A DNA stretch of 64,000 bases from DATHZQ01 sp965216945 (lineage in GTDB: Bacteria; Actinomycetota; Acidimicrobiia; Spongiisociales; UBA5794), in NCBI GenBank assembly GCA_965216945.1, contig CBDCGU010000003.1:558001-622000 (forward strand), given 5' to 3'. Numbering within the stretch: position 1 is the stretch's first letter; every line of letters starts with the position of its first letter. Shown piece after piece: positions 25,023-34,068 of the stretch. The translations under genes and the position numbers were made by a program. The notes under the pieces are model-generated. The model had not been told where the DNA came from and ran no database searches. It was given only the letters and a program-made list of their open reading frames with translations.

Positions 25023-26468
25023 ATGACTGAGTATTTCCAGAACTACATCAACGGCTCGTGGGTGGACGGCAGCCGGAGAGAACGGATCGTCCTGGAGGAT
25101 CCGGCCACGGCCGAGCCATTCGGCGAGGTGGCGCGTGCCATGCCAGTCGACGTCGACGACGCCGTCGCCGCCGCTCGGGAATGTGTCGCGGCGCGGCGGC
25201 TCACGGACATGCGTCCCGCCGATCGGGGCCGGCTCTTGGTGAACATGGCCGGCTGGTTACGAGAACACACCGAGGAGATCGCCGAGCTGCTCACCCGAGA
25301 TTCCGGAAAGACGCTGCAGGAATCGGGTTGGGAGATCGCCGCGGCGGCGGGCTTTCTGGAGTACTACGGCGGCCTCACCGACAAGCTCGAGGGCCGCTAC
25401 ATCCCCCTCGGCGCCGGCTACACCGACTATGCGATGCCCGTGCCCTATGGGGTGTCGGCGCACATCATCCCCTGGAACTATCCCATCGAGATCACGGCCC
25501 GCGGCGTCGCCCCGGCGCTGGCGGCCGGCAACGCCGTGGTCGTCAAGTCGCCCGAGCTCGATCCCGCCGCCGTCACGTACATCGCCAGGGCGGCCGAAGC
25601 TGCGGGGATGCCGCCGGGCGCCGTCAACATCGTGTGTGGCTACGGCCACGACGCCGGCGCCGCCCTCGCCTCGAGCCCCGGGGTCAACCAGATCACGTTC
25701 ACCGGGTCTGTCGCCACCGGGCAACAGATCCTCCACGCCGCTGCCGAATCGGTGATCCCGGCCGCATTGGAACTGGGCGGCAAGTCGGCCGGCATCGTGT
25801 TGCCGGACGCCGACCTGGACGTGGTCACAGAGCAGACCCGGTGGGGCATCTTCTCCAACGCCGGTCAAGTGTGTTCTGCGCTCTCTCGTCTGTTGGTGCC
25901 GGAGGACCTCCATGACGAGGTGGTGGATCGAGTCGCTGCCGTCGCCGGCGGGCTCGACGTCGGTCCGGGTGGCTCCGGCAGCGACATGGGACCCCTGATC
26001 TCGCGGCCCCAGCTGGAGCGGGTCGACCGCTACGTGAAGATCGCCGGCGAGGACGGTGCCGTCGCCGCTGCCGGAGGCTCGCCGGTGGCGGACACGCCGG
26101 GGCACTTCTACGAGCCCACCGTCTTCGTCAACGTCACCAACGACATGACCATCGCCCGTGAAGAGGTCTTCGGCCCCGTGCTGTCCGTCATCCGCTACGC
26201 GGACACGGCCGAAGCCCTCGCCATCGCCAACGACTCCGACTACGGACTGGTGGCCGGCGTCTTCGGCAACGACCTGGAGCTTGCGACACACCTCGCCGAC
26301 CGGCTGGAGGCCGGCCAGATCTTCGTGAACGAGTGGTTCCAGCCCAGCATCGAGGCCCCGTTCGGCGGTTTCAAGAAATCCGGATTCGGGCGCGAGAAGG
26401 GCCAAGCCGCCATGGGCTCCTACTACCAGTGGAAGAACGTGGCGATCCGACGTCCGGGTCGCGAATAG
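25023..26468 (+). CDS. NAD(P)-dependent aldehyde dehydrogenase
   Basis: 481 residues from the ATG at 25023; the longer upstream frame runs into the divergent promoter. Aldehyde dehydrogenase family: IIPWNYPIEI coenzyme loop, general-base Glu in LELGGKSAG, catalytic Cys in NAGQVCSALSR, and C-terminal PFGGFKKSGFGREKG. It oxidises an aldehyde to the acid. Less like betaine aldehyde dehydrogenase than the enzyme at 56590. A likely role is disposal of an aldehyde from the neighbouring transaminase operon. Confidence 0.88.
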   Translation: MTEYFQNYINGSWVDGSRRERIVLEDPATAEPFGEVARAMPVDVDDAVAAARECVAARRLTDMRPADRGRLLVNMAGWLREHTEEIAELLTRDSGKTLQESGWEIAAAAGFLEYYGGLTDKLEGRYIPLGAGYTDYAMPVPYGVSAHIIPWNYPIEITARGVAPALAAGNAVVVKSPELDPAAVTYIARAAEAAGMPPGAVNIVCGYGHDAGAALASSPGVNQITFTGSVATGQQILHAAAESVIPAALELGGKSAGIVLPDADLDVVTEQTRWGIFSNAGQVCSALSRLLVPEDLHDEVVDRVAAVAGGLDVGPGGSGSDMGPLISRPQLERVDRYVKIAGEDGAVAAAGGSPVADTPGHFYEPTVFVNVTNDMTIAREEVFGPVLSVIRYADTAEALAIANDSDYGLVAGVFGNDLELATHLADRLEAGQIFVNEWFQPSIEAPFGGFKKSGFGREKGQAAMGSYYQWKNVAIRRPGRE

Positions 26469-26618
26469 CCTGCTCGCGATGTGGGTCGACTCGTCGCGGT
26501 GGTCCTGCTGGCTGGCGCGGGGACCGTTGCTCGAGCTTCCTCACGATGGAGGCAGTTCGTCGGGAGACGGGGGTCGGCTCGCTCTCGGAACGGCGCAATG
26601 CCGGCGGCGGGGGATCAG

Positions 26619-29600
26619 TCACTGTTCGCGGCTCGGTCGATCTCGCCCGACGAATCCTGCGACGAGCCAGAACAACCCGTCGAGCGAGTCGACAGCTTCA
26701 ACGGGTGCATGCCCAGAAATCTGGTCCGCCAGCTTCTTCGCCCGGGTCGCTTCGCCCATCGACGTCCAATACGGGAATCGGGTCTCGCGGTAGGCCATCG
26801 GTGCCGACGCCAGGAGTGTCGCCGCTTCGGCCTCTCGGCGGGCTTTGACGAGCCACTGCGCGGTGGGCATGAGGAGAAAGACGAGTCTCGAGGGGACGAC
26901 GTAGCGGCCGGCCAGGAACGCGGTCCAGGTTCGTTCGTCGGTCCGCCACGCCATCGATTGCCCGACCCAGGACCGCAGCAATCGCTCGAACCCGTCCCAC
27001 CGGCCCAGCGCTGCCATTGTCGCCGCCGCTACATCTGGGTTGGTCTGTTCCAACGGCGGCCGGCCAAGAGCCGACGCCGACTCGTTGTAATGATCGATCG
27101 CGGCCAAGGCCTCCTCTGCCCGTCCTCCTCGGGTCAGGACGATGATCAGTTCCCGGTCCGCCTCCAATACGGTCTCATCATCCCGCACCTCCAGCGCCAG
27201 CCGTGCCTCCTCCCGTAGCAACTCGGCGGCCTCGTCGAAGCGGCCGTGGATGCGAGCATGCGTTGCCCGGTGGTGCAACACGTCGCCTCGATGGCTTGGA
27301 TCGACCTCCTCCGCCCAGGTTTCGAGCCGGTCGAGCAGGGCGTCTGCCTCGTCCATGCGACCTACCTCATGGAGCAGGATGAGCCGGTTGTAGATGTGAT
27401 CCTCGTACGGCCGGCCCAGCGCCTCGACATAGCCGAGGAACTCGGCCTGAAGCTCGAGTGACACAGCAGCTGTCGACGCGTCAAGCACACGATTGTCGAT
27501 CACTTGTGGAAGCGAGGCCCGCATCTCGGTGATAGCCGCCAATGTCTCGACGTCGCTCGTGGTCTCCACGGCCTCCCCCAGATGGCGCAGGATCTCCCGA
27601 GCCACCTCGGGGTCGGCGATCCGGTGCAGCCACCCGGTATATGCCAGAGCCCGGAGGTAGGTGTCGTCGTGCGTCGCCAGTGGATGATCGAGCGCCCGCA
27701 ACGCCACCTTGCGCAAGTGGCTGCCGTCGAGTCGACTCGACCACCGACGCGCCAGCGAAGCAACGATCGACAGGGCGACGTCCGGCGTTCCCGCCTCGAG
27801 AGATCGCTCCGCCACCTGGACCGCCTCCGGGCCGAACTCTCGCAACAGGTCGAAGAAACGCTCTGTCCGTTTCCGCTCGAACGCCAGATGCTCCTCCCGC
27901 CAGAACATCGCCGTCCACCTGGCGTGCCGCAACAAGGCTGGTTCGAGCTCTCCCGCCTCGGCCAGCAATGCCTCGGCGTACTGGCGGATCGGCTCCAGCA
28001 GCGAATAGCGGTCGTCGGCATCGAGAGGCTGCACAAGCGACAAGTCGACCAGCTCCTGGAGCCGCCCACCGACCATGTCGACGTCGGTGACCACAGCAGC
28101 ACCGGCCGCAGGGAACCGGGACTGGAACACGCCGAGGTGACGAAAGATCCGCCGCAGCTCCGCGTCCAAGGACTCGTAGCTGAGATCGAGTGTCGCTGCG
28201 AACGACCGATGAGCAGCGTTGGCTCGGCGTTTGGAAACCAGCAAGCTCATCTGGTCCTCGAGGCCGGCCGCCAGGTCTGCCAGGCTGGTGGTTCGGAGTC
28301 TGGCAGCCGCCAACTCCAGTGCCAGCGGCACCCCGGACAGGCGATCGCCGATCTCCGTCACGCGATTCACATCGTCCTCATCCAGATCCTCCAGACGCAG
28401 CCCGCCCCGATCGAGAAACAACTCGTTGGAGGCCGACCCGGCCCCATGCGGAAGCGGCGTCACGTGGAGGAGGCGCTCTCCCGAGATGAACAAACCCTCA
28501 CGACTGGTGACCAACACGCGTGCGTTGGGACAGCCGCGCAGGATCTCTGAGACCAACCCCGGCATTGCGTCGATCACGTGCTCGCAGCCATCGAACACGA
28601 TCACCATCGACTGCTCGCCGATGGCGCCGACGGCTCGCTGCCCCGCATCGTCTCCGGGATCCAACACGCCCACGGACCCGGCCGTGAGCCACGGCAGGTC
28701 GGCGTCCCGGTTGTGTTCGACCGGGACGTACGCGACGACCATCGTTTCGGCGAGCTGCCGGGCAACCTCGACGGCCAGGCTCGACTTGCCGATGCCGCCG
28801 GGCCCGGTGAGCGTCACCAGGCGATGATCCGAGAACAGCGAGGCAATGTCGTCGACGTCGGCGTCGCGGCCAACGAAGCTCGCGTACCGGGCCGGGAGAG
28901 GACGGGGTGAGGGACGCGGCCGGTAATCGAGACTCCGGTCCTGGCGAAGGATCCGGCTCTCCAACTCCTGAAGCTCGGGCGATGGGTCCAAACCCAAATC
29001 ATCTCTCAGAGATTTTGCGGCCTCCCGAAATGCACGGAGCGCCTCCGCCTGCCGGCCACTGCGGTACAACGCCACCATGTACAGGTGGCGCAGCCGTTCC
29101 CGTAGCGGAGCCTCGGCGATCGCCGCCTCCAGCTCCGCGACCACCTCTCGATGGCGCCCCCCAGCCAGGTCCAGCTCGATACGTGTCTCGAACGCCTCGG
29201 CCCGCAACTCCTCCAGTCGTTGGGCTTCAACCCGCAGCCTCCCGTGAAGCTCGACATCTCCGTACGCTGCGCCTCGCCACAGTCCAAGCGACTCCTCCAG
29301 CAGGTCGTACGTGGCTTGCTCGTCGACCATCGTCCGGGCTGCGGCCAGCGCCTTCTCGAACCGCACCGCATCGATGGCCTCTCGGTCGATGGCGAGCACG
29401 TACCCATCGCCCTCGCTCCGCACCATGTCCCCCAACACCCTCCGCACCATCCACACGTAGGTCTGCAGGGAACGGCGCGACTCTGGCTGGGCGTCGGGGC
29501 CGTACACACCCATCAAGAGGCTGTCCGTCGACACCGGCGCGCCGCCGGCGGCGATCAAGAGCGCAAGCAGTGTGCGCTGCTTCGGACCCCCCACCGGGAA

Positions 29601-29651
29601 CAGCGAGTCGCCATCGCGGACCATGAGCGGCCCCAGAACACCGAACTCCAC
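26619..29651 (-). CDS. SARP/AfsR-type regulator (OmpR-like HTH-BTAD-NB-ARC-TPR)
   Basis: 1010 residues, GTG start. N-terminal winged helix (MEFGVLGPLMVRDGD, LQTYVWMVRRVLG; about 1-95), bacterial transcriptional activator domain (about 100-245, ending LGLDPSPELQELE), NB-ARC ATPase with Walker A GPGGIGKSS (about 290), then TPR-like repeats. AfsR/DnrI/RedD-type proteins activate secondary metabolism or stress genes. No biosynthetic cluster is visible, so the target is unknown. The 150 bp after its stop, up to the aldehyde dehydrogenase end, hold nothing recognisable. Confidence 0.88.
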   Translation of the reverse strand: MEFGVLGPLMVRDGDSLFPVGGPKQRTLLALLIAAGGAPVSTDSLLMGVYGPDAQPESRRSLQTYVWMVRRVLGDMVRSEGDGYVLAIDREAIDAVRFEKALAAARTMVDEQATYDLLEESLGLWRGAAYGDVELHGRLRVEAQRLEELRAEAFETRIELDLAGGRHREVVAELEAAIAEAPLRERLRHLYMVALYRSGRQAEALRAFREAAKSLRDDLGLDPSPELQELESRILRQDRSLDYRPRPSPRPLPARYASFVGRDADVDDIASLFSDHRLVTLTGPGGIGKSSLAVEVARQLAETMVVAYVPVEHNRDADLPWLTAGSVGVLDPGDDAGQRAVGAIGEQSMVIVFDGCEHVIDAMPGLVSEILRGCPNARVLVTSREGLFISGERLLHVTPLPHGAGSASNELFLDRGGLRLEDLDEDDVNRVTEIGDRLSGVPLALELAAARLRTTSLADLAAGLEDQMSLLVSKRRANAAHRSFAATLDLSYESLDAELRRIFRHLGVFQSRFPAAGAAVVTDVDMVGGRLQELVDLSLVQPLDADDRYSLLEPIRQYAEALLAEAGELEPALLRHARWTAMFWREEHLAFERKRTERFFDLLREFGPEAVQVAERSLEAGTPDVALSIVASLARRWSSRLDGSHLRKVALRALDHPLATHDDTYLRALAYTGWLHRIADPEVAREILRHLGEAVETTSDVETLAAITEMRASLPQVIDNRVLDASTAAVSLELQAEFLGYVEALGRPYEDHIYNRLILLHEVGRMDEADALLDRLETWAEEVDPSHRGDVLHHRATHARIHGRFDEAAELLREEARLALEVRDDETVLEADRELIIVLTRGGRAEEALAAIDHYNESASALGRPPLEQTNPDVAAATMAALGRWDGFERLLRSWVGQSMAWRTDERTWTAFLAGRYVVPSRLVFLLMPTAQWLVKARREAEAATLLASAPMAYRETRFPYWTSMGEATRAKKLADQISGHAPVEAVDSLDGLFWLVAGFVGRDRPSREQ

Positions 29652-29693
29652 CCAATCCAGCCTAGGTTGAGACCCCCCTCCCGCTGATCACGT

Positions 29694-29724
29694 GTACGCC
29701 GAGGGGTCGAGCCCCTCGGCGTAC
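29694..29724 (-). terminator. Perfect 13-bp hairpin
   Basis: GTACGCCGAGGGG and its exact complement around a 5-nt loop (29707-29711), 17 bp past the stop of the secreted-protein gene. Probable transcription terminator between that gene and the SARP gene on the same strand; no obvious T-run. Confidence 0.65.
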
Positions 29725-29741
29725 GCTCGACGCAAGCTCGC

Positions 29742-30152
29742 CTAGCCGGTGCAGGTCAGCTCGACCGAGTCCATCTGCGCTCCGCCGGTCTCGAGATCGA
29801 TCTTGAACCGGCCTTTGATGATGAACCGAGCGCCGGTCTCGTCGTTGGTCACCTGCCAGTTGAAGACACTGATCCAGTGATTCTGATTGGTCACCGCGGT
29901 CTCGTGCCCTTCACCCACGTAGCCGTTGGAGGTCTCGCCATGGGCGTCGATGATCAGGACCGTGTTGTTGCCGTGCTCGTGCGCCTTGACGTTGAACAAC
30001 AGGTTCACCGTCATGTGCTCACCGGTGCACGGATCGACGTCGGTGTCCGTGGCCGAAAAGCTGAACTCGACCGGAGCATCGGCTGCAGCCGGCAGCACAG
30101 TCAACCCCACGAACGCAGCCGCCACAACAAGCATGGTTGCGACTCTCCGCAT
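29742..30152 (-). CDS. Small secreted protein of unknown function
   Basis: 136 residues from the ATG at 30152, chosen because AAAGGGAGGGA precedes it. Sec-type signal peptide (MRRVATMLVVAAAFVGLTVLPAAADA) with cleavage predicted after AAA/ADA. The mature part of about 110 residues is beta-rich (FSFSATDTDVDPCTGEHMTV), with one Cys near each end (DPCTG and ELTCTG) that could form a disulfide. Resembles the many small exported beta-sandwich proteins of actinobacteria. No function assigned. Confidence 0.75.
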   Translation of the reverse strand: MRRVATMLVVAAAFVGLTVLPAAADAPVEFSFSATDTDVDPCTGEHMTVNLLFNVKAHEHGNNTVLIIDAHGETSNGYVGEGHETAVTNQNHWISVFNWQVTNDETGARFIIKGRFKIDLETGGAQMDSVELTCTG

Positions 30153-30455
30153 GGTCTCCCTCCCTTTGGAACAACGGGGCCGTTCCCCGTGGACTTGGTG
30201 GGCCACGGTTGCATGAGCGCGTCAAACCGATGTCAAACGCCGAGAAATGCGATCACGGCTGCAGCACAACCTGGCACGATTCGCTCACTGGCTACCTGTA
30301 ACGGCTTCGTCCCCACCGACGTAGCGCGCCGTGCATTCGCGGTTCGGTAGCCCGCAGGCCGGCGCCGATCACCAATACGACACCCGAACGAACTCCCCGC
30401 CGAGTGCTCGGCTACGATCTTGCCGGCTGTGCACCATCGACGTGGCTAATCGAAT
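30153..30455. other. 303-bp divergent intergenic region
   Basis: Lies between the starts of the secreted-protein gene (minus) and the VOC gene (plus), and so should hold both promoters. I see no convincing ORF, palindrome or RNA. Confidence 0.5.
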
Positions 30456-31016
30456 GTGAACCCCCATGTGTCCAAGACATACGCACAGGACGACGGACTC
30501 ACAATCGTGGGCGTGACCTCACATGGCCAAGGCAGCCCTGCGATCCGAGTCTCCATGGCTCTCGGCTATCGCGACCCGGCGGCTGCGATCCGATTCCTCG
30601 TCGCCGCACTCGGTTTCGTGGAAGGACCAATCCACGACGACGGCACCATCATTCGTCACGCCGAGCTGACATGGCCCGGCGGGGGTACTGTTCATCTTCA
30701 CACCGCCGAAGGCAACTCTATAGCCGACCTGGCCGAACGCGCCTCCGCGGATGGTGGCTATCCGGGCGTCTCGATTCATATCGACGTAGAGGACCCCGAT
30801 CCCTTCTACCAGCGAGCCATCGCTGCCGGCGCACGCGTAGTCCGCGAACTCCAGGACTCACCGCACGGTGTGGGGACCAGAGGATTCATCGTGGCCGACC
30901 CCGAAGGGCTCTATTGGAGTGTCGGGACTCCGCTTCCGGAGCTGGGTAAAACGCGCGATGGAAGATGGGTTCCCATGGCGGACGACCAGACCCGGAACTC
31001 ACCGCCCGCGGAATGA
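30456..31016 (+). CDS. VOC-family (glyoxalase/bleomycin-resistance) protein
   Basis: 186 residues with GTG start; the ATG at 30555 would remove a 33-residue leader without similarity and is an alternative. One VOC module of the YycE/PhnB kind: ALGYRDPAAAIRFLVAALGF, then VSIHIDVEDPDPFYQRAIAAG and RGFIVADPEGLYWSVGTP. Such proteins bind a metal and act as glyoxalases, dioxygenases or antibiotic binders. The partner half may come from dimerisation. Substrate unknown; no operon partner. Confidence 0.75.
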   Translation: MNPHVSKTYAQDDGLTIVGVTSHGQGSPAIRVSMALGYRDPAAAIRFLVAALGFVEGPIHDDGTIIRHAELTWPGGGTVHLHTAEGNSIADLAERASADGGYPGVSIHIDVEDPDPFYQRAIAAGARVVRELQDSPHGVGTRGFIVADPEGLYWSVGTPLPELGKTRDGRWVPMADDQTRNSPPAE

Positions 31017-31396
31017 GCCACGCAGAGCCACGTTGTGGACGGGACTCGTCGAGGGCCTTGATCTTGCGCATACCCAACTGCTCCTCGTCCCGATCTGGAA
31101 TTGCCGGGGTAGTCGGTAGGAAGCAAACCGGCGACGAAGGCGTATACCTGGCCGCCTGATCTGGGGACCTGCCCGAACTCGTCGACAATGTCGACCACCC
31201 GACCCCAGAACACCGCAGCTGATCCATGGGGAATCCGGGCTCTCCGCAGCACCGCCCGAAGCTGGTCGGAGTCGTGGGCCTGCCTGGATCTGGCCGCGGC
31301 GACTGCGAGGAGGTTGCACACCTCGGACGCCGGGCTCGGTTCGATCTCACCGACTTGGACGACACGTGCCGTGCGCCCGTAGAACTGCTCGTCCAC
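30911..31396 (-). CDS. Doubtful hypothetical protein downstream of the DmdA-like gene
   Basis: A 161-codon frame with GTG start 13 bp after the stop of the DmdA-like gene. The first 95 residues look protein-like (QLRAVLRRARIP, VVDIVDEFGQVPRSGG, VYAFVAGLLPTDYPG). The tail is antisense to the end of the VOC gene and looks like random translation. Either a decayed gene whose end has been lost or a chance frame. Otherwise 31017-31411 holds nothing recognisable. Confidence 0.3.
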   Translation of the reverse strand: MDEQFYGRTARVVQVGEIEPSPASEVCNLLAVAAARSRQAHDSDQLRAVLRRARIPHGSAAVFWGRVVDIVDEFGQVPRSGGQVYAFVAGLLPTDYPGNSRSGRGAVGYAQDQGPRRVPSTTWLCVAHSAGGEFRVWSSAMGTHLPSRVLPSSGSGVPTLQ

Positions 31397-31411
31397 CGTG
31401 AGTGACGGACG

Positions 31412-32518
31412 CTAGATGAACGGCAGTGGATGGATGTCGGCGTGCAGCGTGCCGTTCGGTGACGCCACGTCGACGGTCGCACCGGCTTCGACGAGGTCGC
31501 GGCGAATCTGCGCCAGAGCGATCGTTCGGTTGAGGCGGGGCGAGTGCACGATGGCCGACATCGTGCCGACCTGCTCGCCGCTCAGCGTCACCGGAACGCG
31601 TTCCTCGAGCGGCCACGCCGACGGCGCCCGCCCCTCCAGCACGAGGCCCGTGAAGAGCCGGCGGGGGCCCTCGGCCGCCACCCGCTGCAGCGCCGCCTTG
31701 CCGATGAAGTCGGGCTCGATGGCGACGTCGACATAGCGGCCCATGCCGGTTTCGAAGGGATTGCTGTCATGGGTGTTGTCGCCGCCCCAGGAGAGAAGCC
31801 CGCCTTCGACGCGTTCGACGTGGTTGGGCGCACCGGGTCCGATGCCATAGGGTGCACCGGCCTCCTCCACCCGCTCGTAGAGCTCATTGCCACGGCTGCC
31901 GTCTTGGAGGAACAGCTCGAAGCCACCCTGCTTGGACCAACCGGACCGGCACAGCACCAGCGGGATGTCGTCCAGGTGAGTCTCCCGGAACCAGAAGAAC
32001 TCGAGGCTCCGCACCCAGCCCCCGAAGAGGTCGGCGACGACGTCCTCGGCCAGCGGACCCTGCACCCCGAGCGGTGACACGTCGGGCTCGACGACCTCGA
32101 CGTCGAAGCCACCCTCGACGGCCACGGCCTTGCACCACAGGAGCATGTCGTGATCGGCCACGGAGAACCAATAGCGACCGCCGCTCAGCTTGAGGAGCAC
32201 CGGATCGTTGAGGAGGCGACCGTCGTGATCGCACATCGCCACGTACTTGCCCTGGCCCTCCTTCATCTTGGAGAGATCGCGGGCGGACAGATACTGCGCC
32301 AGGGCGTGGGCATCGGGACCGCTCACCTGGACCTGCCGTTCGGCGGCAACGTCCCAGACCGCAACGCCGTTGATCAGCCGGTCGTACTCGGCTTCGAGAT
32401 CGCCGAACGACAGCGGCAACAGCATCTTGTTGTAGACGGTGAAGTGGGTCACGCCGGCGCGCACGGTGGCGGCGTGGAACGGCGAGCGCCGGATCCGCGG
32501 GCTCATGGTCAGCTGCAT
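31412..32518 (-). CDS. dmdA: DmdA-type GcvT-family demethylase (DMSP demethylase homologue)
   Basis: 368 residues from the ATG at 32518 (ATG 32506 also possible), matching the length of DMSP demethylases. It resembles DmdA much more than GcvT of the glycine system: TVYNKMLLPLSF, WDVAAERQVQVSG, RDLSKMKEGQGKY, NDPVLLKLSGG, SPLGVQGP, RSGWSKQGGFELF and GPGAPNHVERVEGGLLSWGG all fall in order. DmdA moves a methyl group from dimethylsulfoniopropionate to tetrahydrofolate, giving methylmercaptopropionate. A DddP homologue lies 5 kb away. True DmdA versus a related folate methyltransferase needs a tree. No dmdBCD set is adjacent, but acyl-CoA synthetase, dehydrogenase and hydratase genes occur at 44.8-48.7 kb. 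Confidence 0.75.
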   Translation of the reverse strand: MQLTMSPRIRRSPFHAATVRAGVTHFTVYNKMLLPLSFGDLEAEYDRLINGVAVWDVAAERQVQVSGPDAHALAQYLSARDLSKMKEGQGKYVAMCDHDGRLLNDPVLLKLSGGRYWFSVADHDMLLWCKAVAVEGGFDVEVVEPDVSPLGVQGPLAEDVVADLFGGWVRSLEFFWFRETHLDDIPLVLCRSGWSKQGGFELFLQDGSRGNELYERVEEAGAPYGIGPGAPNHVERVEGGLLSWGGDNTHDSNPFETGMGRYVDVAIEPDFIGKAALQRVAAEGPRRLFTGLVLEGRAPSAWPLEERVPVTLSGEQVGTMSAIVHSPRLNRTIALAQIRRDLVEAGATVDVASPNGTLHADIHPLPFI

Positions 32519-32647
32519 GGAGCGGGAGCATAGAAAGCGCCGGGCCGGCAGTGATGTCGATGTGAAGAAGCTTGCGGGGATCCCCCTCGCCGGCCCCAAA
32601 CAACGACGGCAACGTGGAGCGGTTCCACCGCATCCTCCTCGAAGAGG

Positions 32648-32687
32648 CGCCGATGCCTCGGGGACACCGCGGCATCAATTGCGCGAC
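32648..32687. repeat. 40-bp inverted repeat, left copy
   Basis: Exact reverse complement of 37087-37126, 4.4 kb away. It contains a hairpin (GATGCC/GGCATC with inner CGG/CCG pairing) starting at the TGA of the PhnD-like gene, so this copy may act as that operon's terminator. Both copies lie at 3' ends of operons. Confidence 0.9.
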
Positions 32688-33433
32688 GGACCACCAGCCG
32701 GCTGGCTGCGTGTCGTAGAGACGAGCTCGGCGTACCGGGCGGTGTCGACGGCTGCGAAACGACGGATCCCCCACCCGGCGAGGAGCCTCCGATCCGCGGC
32801 ATCCTCGTCGACAGCCAGTAGTCGCGCCCTCACGGATTCGACGATGTCGCCGGTCGCCACGACTGGCGGTGCCGGATAAGGACCAAGGCTGCCGATCACG
32901 CGGAGTCCGGCGAGCTCGGCCGGCGCCCGCACCCCCAGCATGTCGAGCAGCGTCGAATCGATCGACGCCACGTCGGCATCACCGGTGCGCACCATGTGGA
33001 TCGACGAGGCGTGCGAACCCGATGCGACCGTCGCGGCGAAGCCGTCGAGTGAGCCCAGCTCGTCGACGAGCATCTGATATCCGGACAGCGATGCCGTCTC
33101 GTTGTACGCCAGCGTCGTTCCTGTCAGGTCGGAGATCGACCGGAAGCCCGCGTCGGCGCGAACGACCAGGTCGGCGAAGTAGACGGGGAGGTTCTGGTAC
33201 CGGTGCGATGTCATCACGGGTGCAACCACCGGATGCAGCTCGAGGTCGCCGCCCTCGCACAGGCGGGCGAAGAGCAGGCCGCACATCCAGCCTGCCGCGA
33301 TGGACCCGTCGCACAGTCCGGCGAGCCTCCGCTCCCACGCACCGCCCACCCAGCGCATCCCCAAGCCGGCGGCGAGGGACGCCATCAGAGGGTCGGCGGC
33401 CGCGGCCATGTGCGAAGTGAATCGCAGGCTCAC
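32675..33433 (-). CDS. PhnD/SsuA-like periplasmic-binding-fold protein without signal peptide
   Basis: 252 residues from a GTG at 33433 (GTGA overlap). The type 2 periplasmic-binding fold of the phosphonate-binding family is suggested by VVAPVMTSHRYQNLPVYFADLVVRADAGFRS, SDLTGTTLAYNETASLSGYQML and DVASIDSTLLDML. No signal peptide or lipobox precedes it, and no ABC permease or ATPase is next to it. It may be a cytoplasmic effector-binding protein or a family-type enzyme. Second structural gene of the IclR operon; its stop lies within the 40-bp repeat. Confidence 0.7.
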   Translation of the reverse strand: MSLRFTSHMAAAADPLMASLAAGLGMRWVGGAWERRLAGLCDGSIAAGWMCGLLFARLCEGGDLELHPVVAPVMTSHRYQNLPVYFADLVVRADAGFRSISDLTGTTLAYNETASLSGYQMLVDELGSLDGFAATVASGSHASSIHMVRTGDADVASIDSTLLDMLGVRAPAELAGLRVIGSLGPYPAPPVVATGDIVESVRARLLAVDEDAADRRLLAGWGIRRFAAVDTARYAELVSTTRSQPAGGPSRN

Positions 33434-34068
33434 CTGAGGCTGCGAACGGCGCGCCACACCGGGTCGTTGCGGTAGTCCCAATACTTCACCGACTCCAGCT
33501 GGAGACCGGTCGTGCAGTCGCGGTCGGCCGCACCGATCGATCCGCGATAGATCCTCACGTACTGGTAGTAGCGCGGTGACCAATCAGCGGCGGCCGACGG
33601 ATGCGGTGCGGTGGTCCGCCACCTCTCGATCACGCCGGGAGCGCTCACCAGCACGAGATTGGCGTAGTTCTTCTCGTCTGCCAGCAGGTGCGTGCTATAG
33701 CCGAGCACGCCTGGTGTGCACATCACCGCCTCCACCAGCCGTCCGCTCAGCTCCTGGATCCTCCGTGCAACGAGCGGGTCGATGACATCGCGAGTCCGGC
33801 CGAAGAAACCGACCACCGTCAGCGACTCCTGGTCGTGGAAGGCCTCCGGTTGCGGGATCACGACCCGGCGGTGCCATTCGTCGGGATCGGGCACGTATCG
33901 CACAACGGGACGGTTGGTCTCCACGTCGTCGAGATGCCGATGGAAGTCCTCGAGCAACATGCACAACACTGCCCGATCGCCGGCCACGTGGTCGGGATGG
34001 GCAAACGCATGCTTCGCTGCCGGATCGAATCGCCCGAGCACGAGTGCCGGCGACTCCTGGGCGGTCAT
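33430..34068 (-). CDS. Conserved hypothetical protein in IclR operon
   Basis: 212 residues, ATGA overlap with the IclR gene and GTGA with the next. Soluble, with many aromatic residues in the second half (RYYQYVRIYRGS, VKYWDYRNDPVWRAVRSL). ESLTVVGFFGRTRDVIDPLVARRI and VLGYSTHLLADEKNYANLVLVSAPGVIERW recall ferredoxin-like alpha/beta-barrel proteins such as monooxygenase-type dimers, but the match is too weak to name. Tight coupling to the regulator and the PhnD-like protein implies a shared task. Confidence 0.65.
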   Translation of the reverse strand: MTAQESPALVLGRFDPAAKHAFAHPDHVAGDRAVLCMLLEDFHRHLDDVETNRPVVRYVPDPDEWHRRVVIPQPEAFHDQESLTVVGFFGRTRDVIDPLVARRIQELSGRLVEAVMCTPGVLGYSTHLLADEKNYANLVLVSAPGVIERWRTTAPHPSAAADWSPRYYQYVRIYRGSIGAADRDCTTGLQLESVKYWDYRNDPVWRAVRSLR

